Notes under the pieces: model-generated
The model's input: the letters and a program-made list of their open reading frames with translations, nothing else
Told to the model about the DNA's origin: nothing
Databases searched by the model: none
Position numbers and translations under genes: made by a program
Source of the DNA: Alphaproteobacteria bacterium
GTDB lineage: Bacteria > Pseudomonadota > Alphaproteobacteria > Rs-D84
DNA: 64,000 nucleotides
Assembly: GCA_009784235.1 (NCBI GenBank)
Contig: WRCC01000001.1
Span: forward strand, 113,506 to 177,505
Reading direction: 5' to 3'
Shown: piece after piece, positions 26,791-39,201 of the stretch
Layout: each line of letters opens with the position of its first letter
How positions within the stretch are numbered: the first letter of the stretch is position 1

Positions 26791-29700
26791 GTGGAGAGAA
26801 AAATTTTGCCCCAAATATCCTTGTTTTTTCGCAAAATTGCGTTGGCTGTGGCGGTGTTTGTGTTTGCTGGCACAATTGCCGCCACCGCCGACACCATTAT
26901 CACGCTGAATAAAATGGGTGGTTCTGGTGCGGTCGCAATCGCTGCCGGTAACGTTGGTCGTATAACCGACCCCGGTGACGATGGCGACGCCACGTTGGTT
27001 TGCACGGGTACAAGTTGTCTTCTACCGAATATTGGAACCGTGCGACGCGAGAATTTCAATATATCTGCAAACAATTCTTTGTGGAGTCTGGAACCGAACG
27101 GTAACTCGATTGTTCCTGGCGGATTTGCCCGTACATTTGATTCTGATACAACGTTATATATGCGATGGGTAACATGTGCCACTGGGTTTTACATGAATAA
27201 TAATAACTGTTTGCCGTGTACTAATAAGCCAGTCAGTCCAGATAGCAGTTATACAGGTGGTGGCACAGGCCCGACCAGTAATTGCGCATGGGAATATGAT
27301 ACTATGATTATTCTGGACAAAGCGGGCGGCAGTGGAACTGCATCAACCATGGCGGCGCGTGGTCGTATTATTGACCCTGGTGGAACAGATGATGCGATAT
27401 GGATGTGTTGGGGGAGAGATTGTAATTTTGCCCCTAATGTGAGTATGACCCGTGCTAATTCTAACTGGAGCCCCAATGCGACCAATGCACCATGGTGTAC
27501 AGAGCCGAACGGCGGGGGTACATGTTTTGCTCAAAATACTATACATAGACTGACACCAGGTACCAGGGTGTATGTGAATTGGAATTGTTCAACGACTTTT
27601 CTTGTTCAGAATGAAAGAAGTTGCGATTTTCGTACGGTTACCTTGAATAAATCCGGTGGTTCTGGGACGATTACCGGGACTATGGTCGGTGCTAATAGTG
27701 GTACGGACGATGCGCTGGTAACTTGCAGTGCGACCCACTGTACTTTGCCACTGGTCAGCGCAGCCGCCGTTACAAGAAGCAATTCTGCAATTAATCCTCA
27801 GCCATATTGGTGCACAGAGCCAAATGGTGGTGGCACATGTTTTACGGCTAATGCTAACCTGACCACAATTCCGTTGGATGCTACACTGTACCTGCGCTGG
27901 AATTGTGTAACTGGCTATTATCGTGATGGTGATACGTGCGTTCCGTGTAATAATGCCCCGGTGAATTCCACATATACAACACGTGGCGATGGCCCGACCA
28001 GTAATTGCGCATGGGAATGTAATACGAATCATACTTTGCAAGATGGCGAATGTGTGCCGAATACTGGTGTTACTTTTAATATGTCAGGGGGTTCGGGTGT
28101 AGCCATTCCGCCATTGGTTTGCGAAGGAACGACTTGCATGTTGCCCATAGTATCAGGTATAACGCGTGCGAATTCTGAATTGGCCAAAGACCCCTGGTGT
28201 ACTGAACCCATGGGTGGTGGTACTTGTTATGCCGATGGCTCTGGACAAATATTGTCGGTTGATACTGAATTACATCTGCATTGGATATGCGATACCGGAT
28301 TCATCGCGGGCGAAGATTCATGTAATTGGCGGTTACGATTAAATAAATCTGGTGGCAGTGGTGAAATCACAGATGCTGGCGCTGCGGCTAATCCAGGTAC
28401 ATCAGAGGTAATATTTGCTTGCGCTGGTGCAAGTTGTGCTTTGCCCGACGCGTCGCATCTGACGCGGGCAAATTCCGTATTGGCGGACAATCCATATTGG
28501 TGTACCGGACAGACTGGCGGCGGCACATGTTACGCGGGCGGTTCGACATATGATTTTTTTTCAGCACCCATGTTGTATCTCAGCTGGACGTGTAATTCTG
28601 GATGGGATAATTTCAGCTATGATGCTTGTGGCCGACAAACTATACTGAGCAAAGAAGGTGGAAGCGGAACAATTACAGGCACGCGTGTCACCGACCCAGG
28701 CGGTACAGATGATGCAATAGTGCTTTGCTCTGCGACAAACTTTTGTCAGATTCCGGTTGTTAATGCATCAGACGTTACCCGTGAATATTCTTTTATTGGC
28801 GCATCACCGTATTGGTGTACCGGAAACCAGGGCCAAGGTACATGTTATGCTGGTGGGACATCGGCCACTCTTGCGACAACCAGACTGCGTCTTAAATGGG
28901 CGTGTGACCCTGGACTATTTTTGACTGGTTATGCGTGCGTTTTTGGTCGAGTGACATTGAGCAAGACGGGCGGTTCCGGCACGATAAGCGGCGGCGGTGT
29001 TGAGGATAATACGGGCACAACCAATGCAATATTGACTTGTACAAACCTGGGTTGTACTTTGCCGGTGGTGGATGCTTTGACGCGCGCAAATTCTACCGTG
29101 GCAGCGAACCCTTATTGGTGCACGGCACGCAATGGTGGTGGAACATGTTACGAAAGCGGTTCGACCCAAGAATTTACATCACAGAATACCAATTTGTTCC
29201 TTCGTTGGACTTGCGACAATGGATATCGTTTTACTACTGCGACTGCTGATACGTGCAGCGCGTGCACGAATGCCCCAGCCGGGGCCCAATACACTGGGCC
29301 CAGCGCCGGCCTTACAAACGATTGTCCATGGGAATGTAATACTGGCTATACCCAAGTCGGCAATACTTGTGTTCGGAATACAGTAATAAGCTTCGATTTG
29401 TACGGCGGCACCGGCGACATTCCGGATTTGGTTTGCGCGGGGACAAGCTGTACATTGCCCGGTGTTTCGGGTTTTACACGCCCGTATTCCGTATTGCCGA
29501 CACAGCTTCATTGGTGTCGCGATGCAGCCTGCTCTGGCGGTACTTATGAAGCTGGGTCAACGCACACAATTACCGAAGACACACGGCTATATTTAAGATG
29601 GGACTGCGAGACAGGTTTTGCGAGCAACCTATCTTCGTGCGATTTGTTGGTGCATTTGGATAAAACCGGTGGGTCTGGTGTATTAAGTGGAAATGGCATC

Positions 29701-30891
29701 CCAGCCAACAGTGCTGCGGACCTAATTGTTTGGATGACATGCGATGGGACAACCTGTACTTTGCCGGATGCGTCACATATAACGCGGGCTAATTCCAGCT
29801 TGGTCGCAAATCCATATTGGTGTACTGAACTGATGGGTGGCGGCACGTGTTATAACGGCGGTTCGGTGCAAACATTGTCAGCGGGCGCCACATTGTATTT
29901 GCATTGGACATGTAATACTAATTTTGCCTTGGCAGGCAGAGCGTGTAATCGTCAGTTGAGATTGAACAAAGTGGGCGGCACTGGCACCATTCTTGGCAGT
30001 CAAATAACGGATTCCGGCGGTACAGATGAAGCTATATTGCTGTGCAGCGGAAACCAGTGCAGTCTGCCCCCCGTTAATGCATCGAATATGACGCGTGAAA
30101 ATTCTGTCATCGCCCCCGCCCCATATTGGTGTTCCAACGTCCAAGGTGGTGGTACTTGCTATAGCGGAACGGTTGCGAATATGCCATTTTCAACTTTGCA
30201 TCTAAGTTGGCGATGTGCACCTGGTTTTTTTGTATCAGGAAATACCTGTGTTTCCGGAGAGATGATGTTGAACAAGCGCGGCGGAATCGGGATTTTGGTT
30301 GGTCCAGGCATTGATGACACTGGTGATACAAGTGCAGTAATGATATGCGACGGCAGCCAGTGCACATTGCCTTCGGCAGATACCTTGACGCGCCCGAATT
30401 CCGTTTTGCCGCTGTTTCCATATTGGTGTGTTTCTGTTACTGATACTTCACAGGATTGTTGGGCGCCTGGGGAAATTCGGACAATTACATCACCTTCTCG
30501 TTTCAGTAATGCTGTGGAATTAGTTTGGGCGTGTAACAGCGGATTCCGAATGCAGAGTGTGGCTAACCAGGCATGCGTGGCGTGCACAAATGCTCCGGCG
30601 AATTCAACTTATATTGGTCCCAGTCCTAATAATACCAACACCTGCCCATGGGAATGTAATACCGGGTTCAGTTTGACCGCGACAAATCAATGTGGCCAGA
30701 TGTGTACGGCTGGATTTACAACTTTGCGTGTTGGTGATTTGGAAATTCCATTGTATAATACCAAAATGACCACGCATGCACTGGGCGTCAGCGATGGTAC
30801 GAATATATGCTATGCCAGTTTGGCCACAGGTGCTGGCCCGAATGCATTGAATGTTCACATTAATGGGACGACGTATCGTTCAACTTATTAA
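26791..30891 (+). CDS. Large secreted Cys-rich repeat protein (11 repeats; start codon uncertain)
   Basis: Signal-like N-terminus; repeated '(L/F)-x-K-x-GGSG...C-x(4,5)-C-x-LP...TRANS...PYWCT...GGGTCY...LYLRW-x-C' units. Confidence 0.85.
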   Translation: MERKILPQISLFFRKIALAVAVFVFAGTIAATADTIITLNKMGGSGAVAIAAGNVGRITDPGDDGDATLVCTGTSCLLPNIGTVRRENFNISANNSLWSLEPNGNSIVPGGFARTFDSDTTLYMRWVTCATGFYMNNNNCLPCTNKPVSPDSSYTGGGTGPTSNCAWEYDTMIILDKAGGSGTASTMAARGRIIDPGGTDDAIWMCWGRDCNFAPNVSMTRANSNWSPNATNAPWCTEPNGGGTCFAQNTIHRLTPGTRVYVNWNCSTTFLVQNERSCDFRTVTLNKSGGSGTITGTMVGANSGTDDALVTCSATHCTLPLVSAAAVTRSNSAINPQPYWCTEPNGGGTCFTANANLTTIPLDATLYLRWNCVTGYYRDGDTCVPCNNAPVNSTYTTRGDGPTSNCAWECNTNHTLQDGECVPNTGVTFNMSGGSGVAIPPLVCEGTTCMLPIVSGITRANSELAKDPWCTEPMGGGTCYADGSGQILSVDTELHLHWICDTGFIAGEDSCNWRLRLNKSGGSGEITDAGAAANPGTSEVIFACAGASCALPDASHLTRANSVLADNPYWCTGQTGGGTCYAGGSTYDFFSAPMLYLSWTCNSGWDNFSYDACGRQTILSKEGGSGTITGTRVTDPGGTDDAIVLCSATNFCQIPVVNASDVTREYSFIGASPYWCTGNQGQGTCYAGGTSATLATTRLRLKWACDPGLFLTGYACVFGRVTLSKTGGSGTISGGGVEDNTGTTNAILTCTNLGCTLPVVDALTRANSTVAANPYWCTARNGGGTCYESGSTQEFTSQNTNLFLRWTCDNGYRFTTATADTCSACTNAPAGAQYTGPSAGLTNDCPWECNTGYTQVGNTCVRNTVISFDLYGGTGDIPDLVCAGTSCTLPGVSGFTRPYSVLPTQLHWCRDAACSGGTYEAGSTHTITEDTRLYLRWDCETGFASNLSSCDLLVHLDKTGGSGVLSGNGIPANSAADLIVWMTCDGTTCTLPDASHITRANSSLVANPYWCTELMGGGTCYNGGSVQTLSAGATLYLHWTCNTNFALAGRACNRQLRLNKVGGTGTILGSQITDSGGTDEAILLCSGNQCSLPPVNASNMTRENSVIAPAPYWCSNVQGGGTCYSGTVANMPFSTLHLSWRCAPGFFVSGNTCVSGEMMLNKRGGIGILVGPGIDDTGDTSAVMICDGSQCTLPSADTLTRPNSVLPLFPYWCVSVTDTSQDCWAPGEIRTITSPSRFSNAVELVWACNSGFRMQSVANQACVACTNAPANSTYIGPSPNNTNTCPWECNTGFSLTATNQCGQMCTAGFTTLRVGDLEIPLYNTKMTTHALGVSDGTNICYASLATGAGPNALNVHINGTTYRSTY

Positions 30892-30950
30892 ATTATTTGT
30901 TTTTATCCGCAATTTCTGATAAAATAAACTGGATGAGAGAGGATTCTATA

Positions 30951-32111
30951 ATGAAGAAAGCATTTATTGCCGGTTTTTGTTTATTGTTTGTGGTGTCCGC
31001 AGATGCAGCGACGCGCGGTAATGCGTCGTTGACCGCCGCGTACCAGCAAAACCAGCGTAATACTTATTACATCGTGAATGCACCGGACGTTGATACCGCG
31101 TGCCGCAATCGTATATTCGCATGTTTGGCCGAATATTGCGGCGATGTGACTGTCGTTCCGGGCCAGCGGTCCAGCCGGTGTGTCAGTGCGACCGAATCCG
31201 AACTTTATAATTTCGCTTTGCTGTGTTTGCAAAAAGATAATACACCACTGTTGCCAACATTTTCGGTCAGCCATCAGAACGTTGCACGCGGAATGAATAC
31301 TGCGGCACGCCTGTGTCCATCATTTGTTCAACAAGAATTAATGGCGTATCTGTCCATGGCGAACATGGCGGAACAACTGACGAAACAGCGTTCCGACCAA
31401 TGTGTCCAGCGTAGATATGAATTAGAGGCCGCAATTGCATGTCATTCCGTCGCGCTGGCGTACGGTAACGAAACCGCGAATATGTTGCGTTCTCAGTTAA
31501 CTGATTTTTGTGGCGCAGGCGTACCAGGCGGTTCGGCCGATATGGTGCAACGATTTGCAAATGCTGGAAATGTTGGCGCGAATATCTGGGGCTGGGCGGA
31601 AAAAATCGTATCACTGGATTTATCTAAAAAAGGCGCGGAATGGCAATCAGCGGTTGATTCAGTCTTGGCCGGATATGTTAATCGTATGAATTTGGCATGC
31701 GGCGAAAACATGCAGATGCAGGCAGTTGCGCGCGAACGCGATACCAGTCCGACAAATCTGCAAATCATGGCGACAATGGCCGTCGGTGCAGCGTTCCCGA
31801 TTGACACGCGTGAACCAGAAAATCCACATGCATCGAATCTGTGGATGGAAATAAATTCAATGTCTGTTTTGCCAGACTTTGCAACTGCACGTCAAGTTGT
31901 CCAAGCCGGATTGACCAATGCGGCAACGACCCAGAACGCGTTCTTGTCCACTGCGACAATGCAACAGATGCAGCGCGCATATACGCATAATCAAACCAAA
32001 GCATTTATTATCCGTGATTCCGCACGATGCTATATTATTCCGGTGCAAACGCTGTCGGTCCAGGAAAACGCCGTCATCGCACAAACATTTGCATCATGCC
32101 GGTATAATTGA
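30951..32111 (+). CDS. Secreted Cys-containing protein of unknown function
   Basis: Signal peptide 'MKKAFIAGFCLLFVVSADAA'; intact 386-aa ORF. Confidence 0.7.
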   Translation: MKKAFIAGFCLLFVVSADAATRGNASLTAAYQQNQRNTYYIVNAPDVDTACRNRIFACLAEYCGDVTVVPGQRSSRCVSATESELYNFALLCLQKDNTPLLPTFSVSHQNVARGMNTAARLCPSFVQQELMAYLSMANMAEQLTKQRSDQCVQRRYELEAAIACHSVALAYGNETANMLRSQLTDFCGAGVPGGSADMVQRFANAGNVGANIWGWAEKIVSLDLSKKGAEWQSAVDSVLAGYVNRMNLACGENMQMQAVARERDTSPTNLQIMATMAVGAAFPIDTREPENPHASNLWMEINSMSVLPDFATARQVVQAGLTNAATTQNAFLSTATMQQMQRAYTHNQTKAFIIRDSARCYIIPVQTLSVQENAVIAQTFASCRYN

Positions 32112-32118
32112 CACGAAG

Positions 32119-32149
32119 TGTCATTGCGAGCATACGCGAAGCAATCCAG
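32119..32149 (+). repeat. Dispersed intergenic repeat (CAATCCAG family)
   Basis: tgtcattgcgagcatacgcgaagcaatccag. Confidence 0.85.
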
Positions 32150-32159
32150 TAAATAAATA

Positions 32160-32195
32160 AAAAGGTTGTCTAATATATTAGACAACCTTTTTAAC
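32160..32195. terminator. Bidirectional rho-independent terminator
   Basis: aaaaaggttgtctaatatattagacaacctttttaa between convergent genes. Confidence 0.85.
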
Positions 32196-32217
32196 GCAAT
32201 ATTTTTCAAATTTGTTT

Positions 32218-34693
<2,476 letters not shown>

Positions 34694-34802
34694 TTATCGT
34701 AAATCCAGCGAATTGCAAGCAGGTAATCTTTGTGATGGGCGGGAATTTACCCGCCCACACACAGGAGAGCCCGTACTCAGGCATAAATTCCCATGTAAAA
34801 TC

Positions 34803-34834
34803 GAAAAATAGACCGCCAAGAAGGTTTGGCGGTC
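34803..34834 (-). terminator. Rho-independent terminator of the candidate RNA
   Basis: Minus: gaccgccaa-accttc-ttggcggtc-TATTTTT. Confidence 0.75.
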
Positions 34835-35018
34835 GGGAAGTTAGAAAATCAGCAAAGTAGTGACTCCCCGGTTTTTGGGCGAACCCTATTTTATAACCGG
34901 TGGCTTCCCGACCAAGGTCAGGACAACGGTGCGAGAAGCACGCGTCTGTTGTAACGGTGCTCTCGCACCGACTTTGCTGGGACTTCTATATCCCGAATTC
35001 CGATTTTACCTGGAATTC
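34803..35018 (-). ncRNA. Candidate structured RNA of unknown family
   Basis: Promoter TTTACA-16-TACAAT (minus, 35052-35025), nested long-range pairings and 9-bp GC-rich terminator hairpin with TATTTTT; no ORF. Confidence 0.55.
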
Positions 35019-35059
35019 CGGTGCATTGTATAAGATTTATAATTTTTGTAAAGAGAAAA

Positions 35060-35088
35060 AAATTCCCCAATCCGGGGAATTTTTTTAG
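35060..35088. terminator. Rho-independent terminator
   Basis: aaattccccaatccggggaattttttt. Confidence 0.85.
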
Positions 35089-35474
35089 TTCAATTTTTCA
35101 AATACTATTTCCTTGCCATCAGTCGCGCGCAGCAATAATTCATTGCCGGACAATTTGAATGTTTCCACCGCATTCAAGAATTGAAAATATTCGAATTCGA
35201 CGCGCATGGCATTTTCGTCCAAGCCCATCATCATCGTTGCCGCAGCCGGACCGAATCTGATGTTGCGACCGTTGATTTCATACGGCGCATTGTAAGTATT
35301 GACCACGCGACCGAACGCACGGTCTGCATCGTCTGCAAAATTCAATGTGATTTCTGTACCATCAACGGTCGTAATAAATTCACCGCCGCGCAAGACAACC
35401 GGTTCTTCGGATGTGCATGCCGCGATTGGCAGCAACAGTGCCATTGCCAGTATAGATGTTGAAAGTTTTTTCAT
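35085..35474 (-). CDS. META/lipocalin-like lipoprotein
   Basis: Lipobox 'LLLPIAACT'; short beta-rich protein. Confidence 0.6.
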   Translation of the reverse strand: MKKLSTSILAMALLLPIAACTSEEPVVLRGGEFITTVDGTEITLNFADDADRAFGRVVNTYNAPYEINGRNIRFGPAAATMMMGLDENAMRVEFEYFQFLNAVETFKLSGNELLLRATDGKEIVFEKLN

Positions 35475-35493
35475 TTTTGCTCCTTTTTATTTA

Positions 35494-36171
35494 TTAAAAA
35501 TATTTATGCAATGATTGTCCATTTTTAGACAGCCACAGTTTCGCGCGTTCAACGCCCGGACCATACAGTTCCGATACAAGGCGCCAAAAATCCGGCGAAT
35601 GGTCCATATGTTTTCGGTGTGCCAATTCATGCAATATTACATATCGCATTACGGCTGGCGGCGCGAATGCCAGACGATATGAAAATGAAATTGTTCCGCT
35701 GGCGGAACAGCTGCCCCACCGGGAAGTTGTATCGCGTACTGCAATTCGTGCCGGGCGGAATTCACGTGGCGCGGCGGCGATTTCACACTTTACACGCGCC
35801 AAGAATTGTTTTTTAATTTCATCGCGTACGCGCCGTTCGAAAAATTCAGGCGAACCGCCAACGATAATTGCATGTTGCGTTTCGGATTTATTATTTGTTA
35901 ACAGTGTTTCTTTGCCGAATACTGTAATAATATCACCTGATTTTAATTTAATTTTTTCTGGTGCGCGGGCAAATATTTTTTCCAGCCATCGTTGCTTTTC
36001 TGCAACGAATTTCATTGCGCGTGCATGCGACACCAATCGCGGCAATGTTATATGCAGTTCGCGCGTTGGTGATACTTTTGGTCGCAAGACAATGTTCCGA
36101 ACACCGGATTTGGTATTAAAAATAATTGGAATTTCTTCGCCGCTGGCAAGTACGAATGTTTCGGTTTTCAT
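35494..36171 (-). CDS. YgjP-like (DUF45/SprT-type) metallopeptidase
   Basis: 'RWGSCSASGTISFSYRLAFAPPAVMRYVILHELAHRKHMDHSPDFW'. Confidence 0.9.
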   Translation of the reverse strand: MKTETFVLASGEEIPIIFNTKSGVRNIVLRPKVSPTRELHITLPRLVSHARAMKFVAEKQRWLEKIFARAPEKIKLKSGDIITVFGKETLLTNNKSETQHAIIVGGSPEFFERRVRDEIKKQFLARVKCEIAAAPREFRPARIAVRDTTSRWGSCSASGTISFSYRLAFAPPAVMRYVILHELAHRKHMDHSPDFWRLVSELYGPGVERAKLWLSKNGQSLHKYF

Positions 36172-38090
36172 TTTGTTGGTTTCAGTTTTGCTTCAATTTT
36201 TTTGGCAATTATGGTCGCATCAAATCCAAAATACTTATATACATCTGCGCCTTTGCCGCCTGCGCCGAATGTGTCAACTCCGATGACTTCATCTGCGAAT
36301 TCATGCCATGCGCGCGTCGTTCCCGCTTCGATAACAATCACACGTCCACGCAATATCTTGCGCCGATATTCATCGCTTTGCAAGCGGAAAATTTCAGGTG
36401 CGGGCATGCTGACAACCGCGGCGGAAACACCGCGCGAATACAGTGTTTTTTGCACGGCCAATGCAAGTGCAACTTCGGACCCCGTGGCCATCAGCGTAAT
36501 GGTTGGCTTTTTTGAAACAGCATCGCGCAATATATATCCGCCCTTTTCCATCTCGTCTGGCGCGGCGCCATCCGGCACAATTGGAAAATCTTGCCGTGAC
36601 AGTACAATCGCCGTCGGGCCATCTTTGCGACGCAGTGCCAATTCCATAGACATCGCAACTTCGATTGCATTTGCCGGTCGCATAACATGCAAGTTCGGAA
36701 TCAGGCGCAACGACGCCAATTGTTCAATCGGTTGATGCGTTACACCATCTTCGCCCAGTGCGATGGAATCATGTGTGAATACGTAAATCACTGGCTGATT
36801 CATCAGCGCAGATAACCGAATTGCCGGACGCATATAATCGCTGAAAATTAAAAAAGTCGAACCGCATGGACGCAATCCGGACAAAGACAATCCGTTCATA
36901 ATCGCCGACATAGCATGTTCGCGCACACCATAATGAATATAGTTTCCGTGATAATTTTCTGGCGTGATATCGGTCGCAATATCTGGTCGTGCATGCGTGC
37001 TGGCGGCCAAGTCTGCACTGCCCCCAATCAATATACCCGGCATTTGTTCCATTGCGATTTTTATCGCACGACCAAACATTGTTCGTGTGGATTCGGGCTT
37101 TTTCGATTTTGCAATGTTTGTTAAAATTTCGGTTGATAAAGTATCGAAATTTATTTCAATTGGTGACACAGGTTCTGATATTGTCGGCGTGCTGATTTTT
37201 ATATTTCGCAATCTTGCCCATAATGTTGTCGCGGATTTTGCAACTGTGAACGGTTTGCCGCCCGGACGTAATTTGTTCAATACTTCGGTTGCATCCGCAT
37301 CCGACAAAGGCGACCCATGAACCGCCGCAGTCCCGGCATGTTCGGACAGATATCCGATTGTGGTTTTGCATGCGATAAATACAGGCTTTCGCATTTTTTT
37401 CGCGATATTTATCGCGCGGTTTATTTCATCTGGGTTCATGCCGTTGATTTCAATCGTTGCCCATCCAGCAGACAAAAATCGTGCCGGAATATCATCTGAC
37501 ATCGCGACATTGCCATCAATTGAAATTCCATTGTTATCCCAAAAAACAATCAAATTATTTAATTTATAATATCCGGCGAATGATGCTGCTTCGGATGAAA
37601 CGCCTTCCATCAAGTCACCATCAGAACAAAGGCAATAAACCCGCGAATTTGTTTTTTTTATTTTCGCCGCCATTGCCATTCCGATCGCGTTCGCGAATCC
37701 TTGGCCCAGTGGCCCAGTGGATGTTTCAATTCCGGGCATTGCGCCGTATTCTGGATGACCTTGGGTACGTGCGCCCAGTTGTCGGAACTTTTTCAAATCG
37801 TTCATCAAAACATCATATCCGGCCAGATGCAAAGTTGCATATAGCATTGCGCTTGCGTGCCCTGCACTCAATACAAATCGGTCGCGTACCGGCCATTCGG
37901 GATTATTTGGATTAAATCGCAAATGATTCGCAAAGATGGTTGTTATAATATCCGCCATGCCCAGCGGTGCGCCCGGGTGCCCACTTTGTGCGGCTTGGAC
38001 TTGGTCAATGGACAGTGCGCGCACGGCATCCGCCATGATGCGGATTTCCGCCGAATTAAAATCGCTTTTTTGCGCCCGCCAGAAAAACAT
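36168..38090 (-). CDS. tkt: Transketolase
   Basis: 'VQAAQSGHPGAPLGMADI...DGDLMEGVSSEAASFAGYYKLNNLIVFWDNN...THDSIALGEDGVTHQPIEQLASLR'. Confidence 0.96.
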   Translation of the reverse strand: MFFWRAQKSDFNSAEIRIMADAVRALSIDQVQAAQSGHPGAPLGMADIITTIFANHLRFNPNNPEWPVRDRFVLSAGHASAMLYATLHLAGYDVLMNDLKKFRQLGARTQGHPEYGAMPGIETSTGPLGQGFANAIGMAMAAKIKKTNSRVYCLCSDGDLMEGVSSEAASFAGYYKLNNLIVFWDNNGISIDGNVAMSDDIPARFLSAGWATIEINGMNPDEINRAINIAKKMRKPVFIACKTTIGYLSEHAGTAAVHGSPLSDADATEVLNKLRPGGKPFTVAKSATTLWARLRNIKISTPTISEPVSPIEINFDTLSTEILTNIAKSKKPESTRTMFGRAIKIAMEQMPGILIGGSADLAASTHARPDIATDITPENYHGNYIHYGVREHAMSAIMNGLSLSGLRPCGSTFLIFSDYMRPAIRLSALMNQPVIYVFTHDSIALGEDGVTHQPIEQLASLRLIPNLHVMRPANAIEVAMSMELALRRKDGPTAIVLSRQDFPIVPDGAAPDEMEKGGYILRDAVSKKPTITLMATGSEVALALAVQKTLYSRGVSAAVVSMPAPEIFRLQSDEYRRKILRGRVIVIEAGTTRAWHEFADEVIGVDTFGAGGKGADVYKYFGFDATIIAKKIEAKLKPTK

Positions 38091-38147
38091 GTCATTCCCC
38101 CTGAATTTATGGTAAAATTATAGAACAAAAATAAAAGGTAATGCAAC

Positions 38148-38573
38148 ATGATTAAAGTCTGGACTGATGGTTCTTGTTTGGGCAATCCGGGCCCCGGTGG
38201 GTGGGCGTTTGTGGCGACCGATGGCACCAAAATCGCCGAAAAATCGGGTGGCGAACCAAATACGACCAACAATCGCATGGAACTGATGGCTGTGATTCGC
38301 GCTTTGTCGTCCATAAAAAATCCGGCGGTTGAAATTAATACGGACAGTCAATATGTAAAAAATGGTATGCAATCGTGGATGACGAATTGGAAACGCAACA
38401 ATTGGCGTACGGCCGATAAAAAGCCCGTTAAAAATCAAGATTTATGGATGTTATTGGATGCGGCCGCATCGGAAAAAAATATTAAATGGGTTTGGGTTCG
38501 CGGACATAATGGCGATGAAATGAACGAACGTGCGGATACCCTGGCGCGTACGGCGGCCGAATCTATTTCTTGA
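38148..38573 (+). CDS. rnhA: Ribonuclease HI
   Basis: 'KVWTDGSCLGNPGPGGWAFV...NNRMELMAVIRAL...TDSQYVKNGMQSW'. Confidence 0.96.
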   Translation: MIKVWTDGSCLGNPGPGGWAFVATDGTKIAEKSGGEPNTTNNRMELMAVIRALSSIKNPAVEINTDSQYVKNGMQSWMTNWKRNNWRTADKKPVKNQDLWMLLDAAASEKNIKWVWVRGHNGDEMNERADTLARTAAESIS

Positions 38574-39201
38574 ATCCCAACCCAACGATAAACATTTCCA
38601 CTGAATCTTTGCGGGATGCAGCGGGTTTGATATGCGCGACTTTATCAAAATGTTTTTTGACGTCGGCCATGATTTCATTGGTCGTGCCGCCAGTAAAAGA
38701 TTTAGCAACAAATGTTCCGCCGGGTTTCAAAGTATCTTTTGCAAAATCCCACGCGTATTCCAATAATGTCATCTGGCGCAGATGGTCAGTCTTTTGATGC
38801 CCGGTCGTATTCGGCGCCATATCGGAAAGAACGACATTAACACCCGCCCCACCTACTTTTTCGTTCAACCAATCCAACGCTTCGTCAGTTGTAAAATCAC
38901 CTTCGTAAAATTCAACACCAGTAATCGGTTTTATAGGCAGCAAGTCCATTGCGATAATGCGCGATTTTGGAAATTCGCGCGCGATATATTGCGACCAGGA
39001 ACCCGGTGCCGCGCCCAAATCCACAACGACCATACCGTCACGCAGGAACTTATATTTTTCATTTATTTCGATTAATTTATATGCGGCGCGCGCGCGATAG
39101 CCTTCTTTGCGTGCGCGTTCAACATAAGGGTCATTCGCCTGGCGCTGAATCCACGCAACACTTGATTTTGATTTTGCAATTTTTTTGTTTATTATTTTCA
39201 T
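38563..39201 (-). CDS. rlmE: 23S rRNA 2'-O-ribose methyltransferase RlmE (FtsJ/RrmJ)
   Basis: '[36 protein letters not shown]...[18 protein letters not shown]' (ORF reads YRARAAYKL). Confidence 0.94.
   Translation of the reverse strand: MKIINKKIAKSKSSVAWIQRQANDPYVERARKEGYRARAAYKLIEINEKYKFLRDGMVVVDLGAAPGSWSQYIAREFPKSRIIAMDLLPIKPITGVEFYEGDFTTDEALDWLNEKVGGAGVNVVLSDMAPNTTGHQKTDHLRQMTLLEYAWDFAKDTLKPGGTFVAKSFTGGTTNEIMADVKKHFDKVAHIKPAASRKDSVEMFIVGLGFKK

Noticed and set aside
26791-30891. Repeat-rich region considered as CRISPR or noncoding tandem repeat
   Set aside because: Repeats are in frame, diverged at synonymous and variable sites and encode a continuous ORF; no uniform short direct repeats with spacers.
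34900-35088. 62-aa plus-strand ORF over the candidate RNA
   Set aside because: Crosses the structured RNA stems and the minus-strand promoter; no RBS or homology-like sequence.
38563-38573. Short convergent overlap of rnhA and rlmE (similarly prfB with the ArnT-like gene, 25627-25655)
   Set aside because: Small 3' overlaps are common in compact bacterial genomes.
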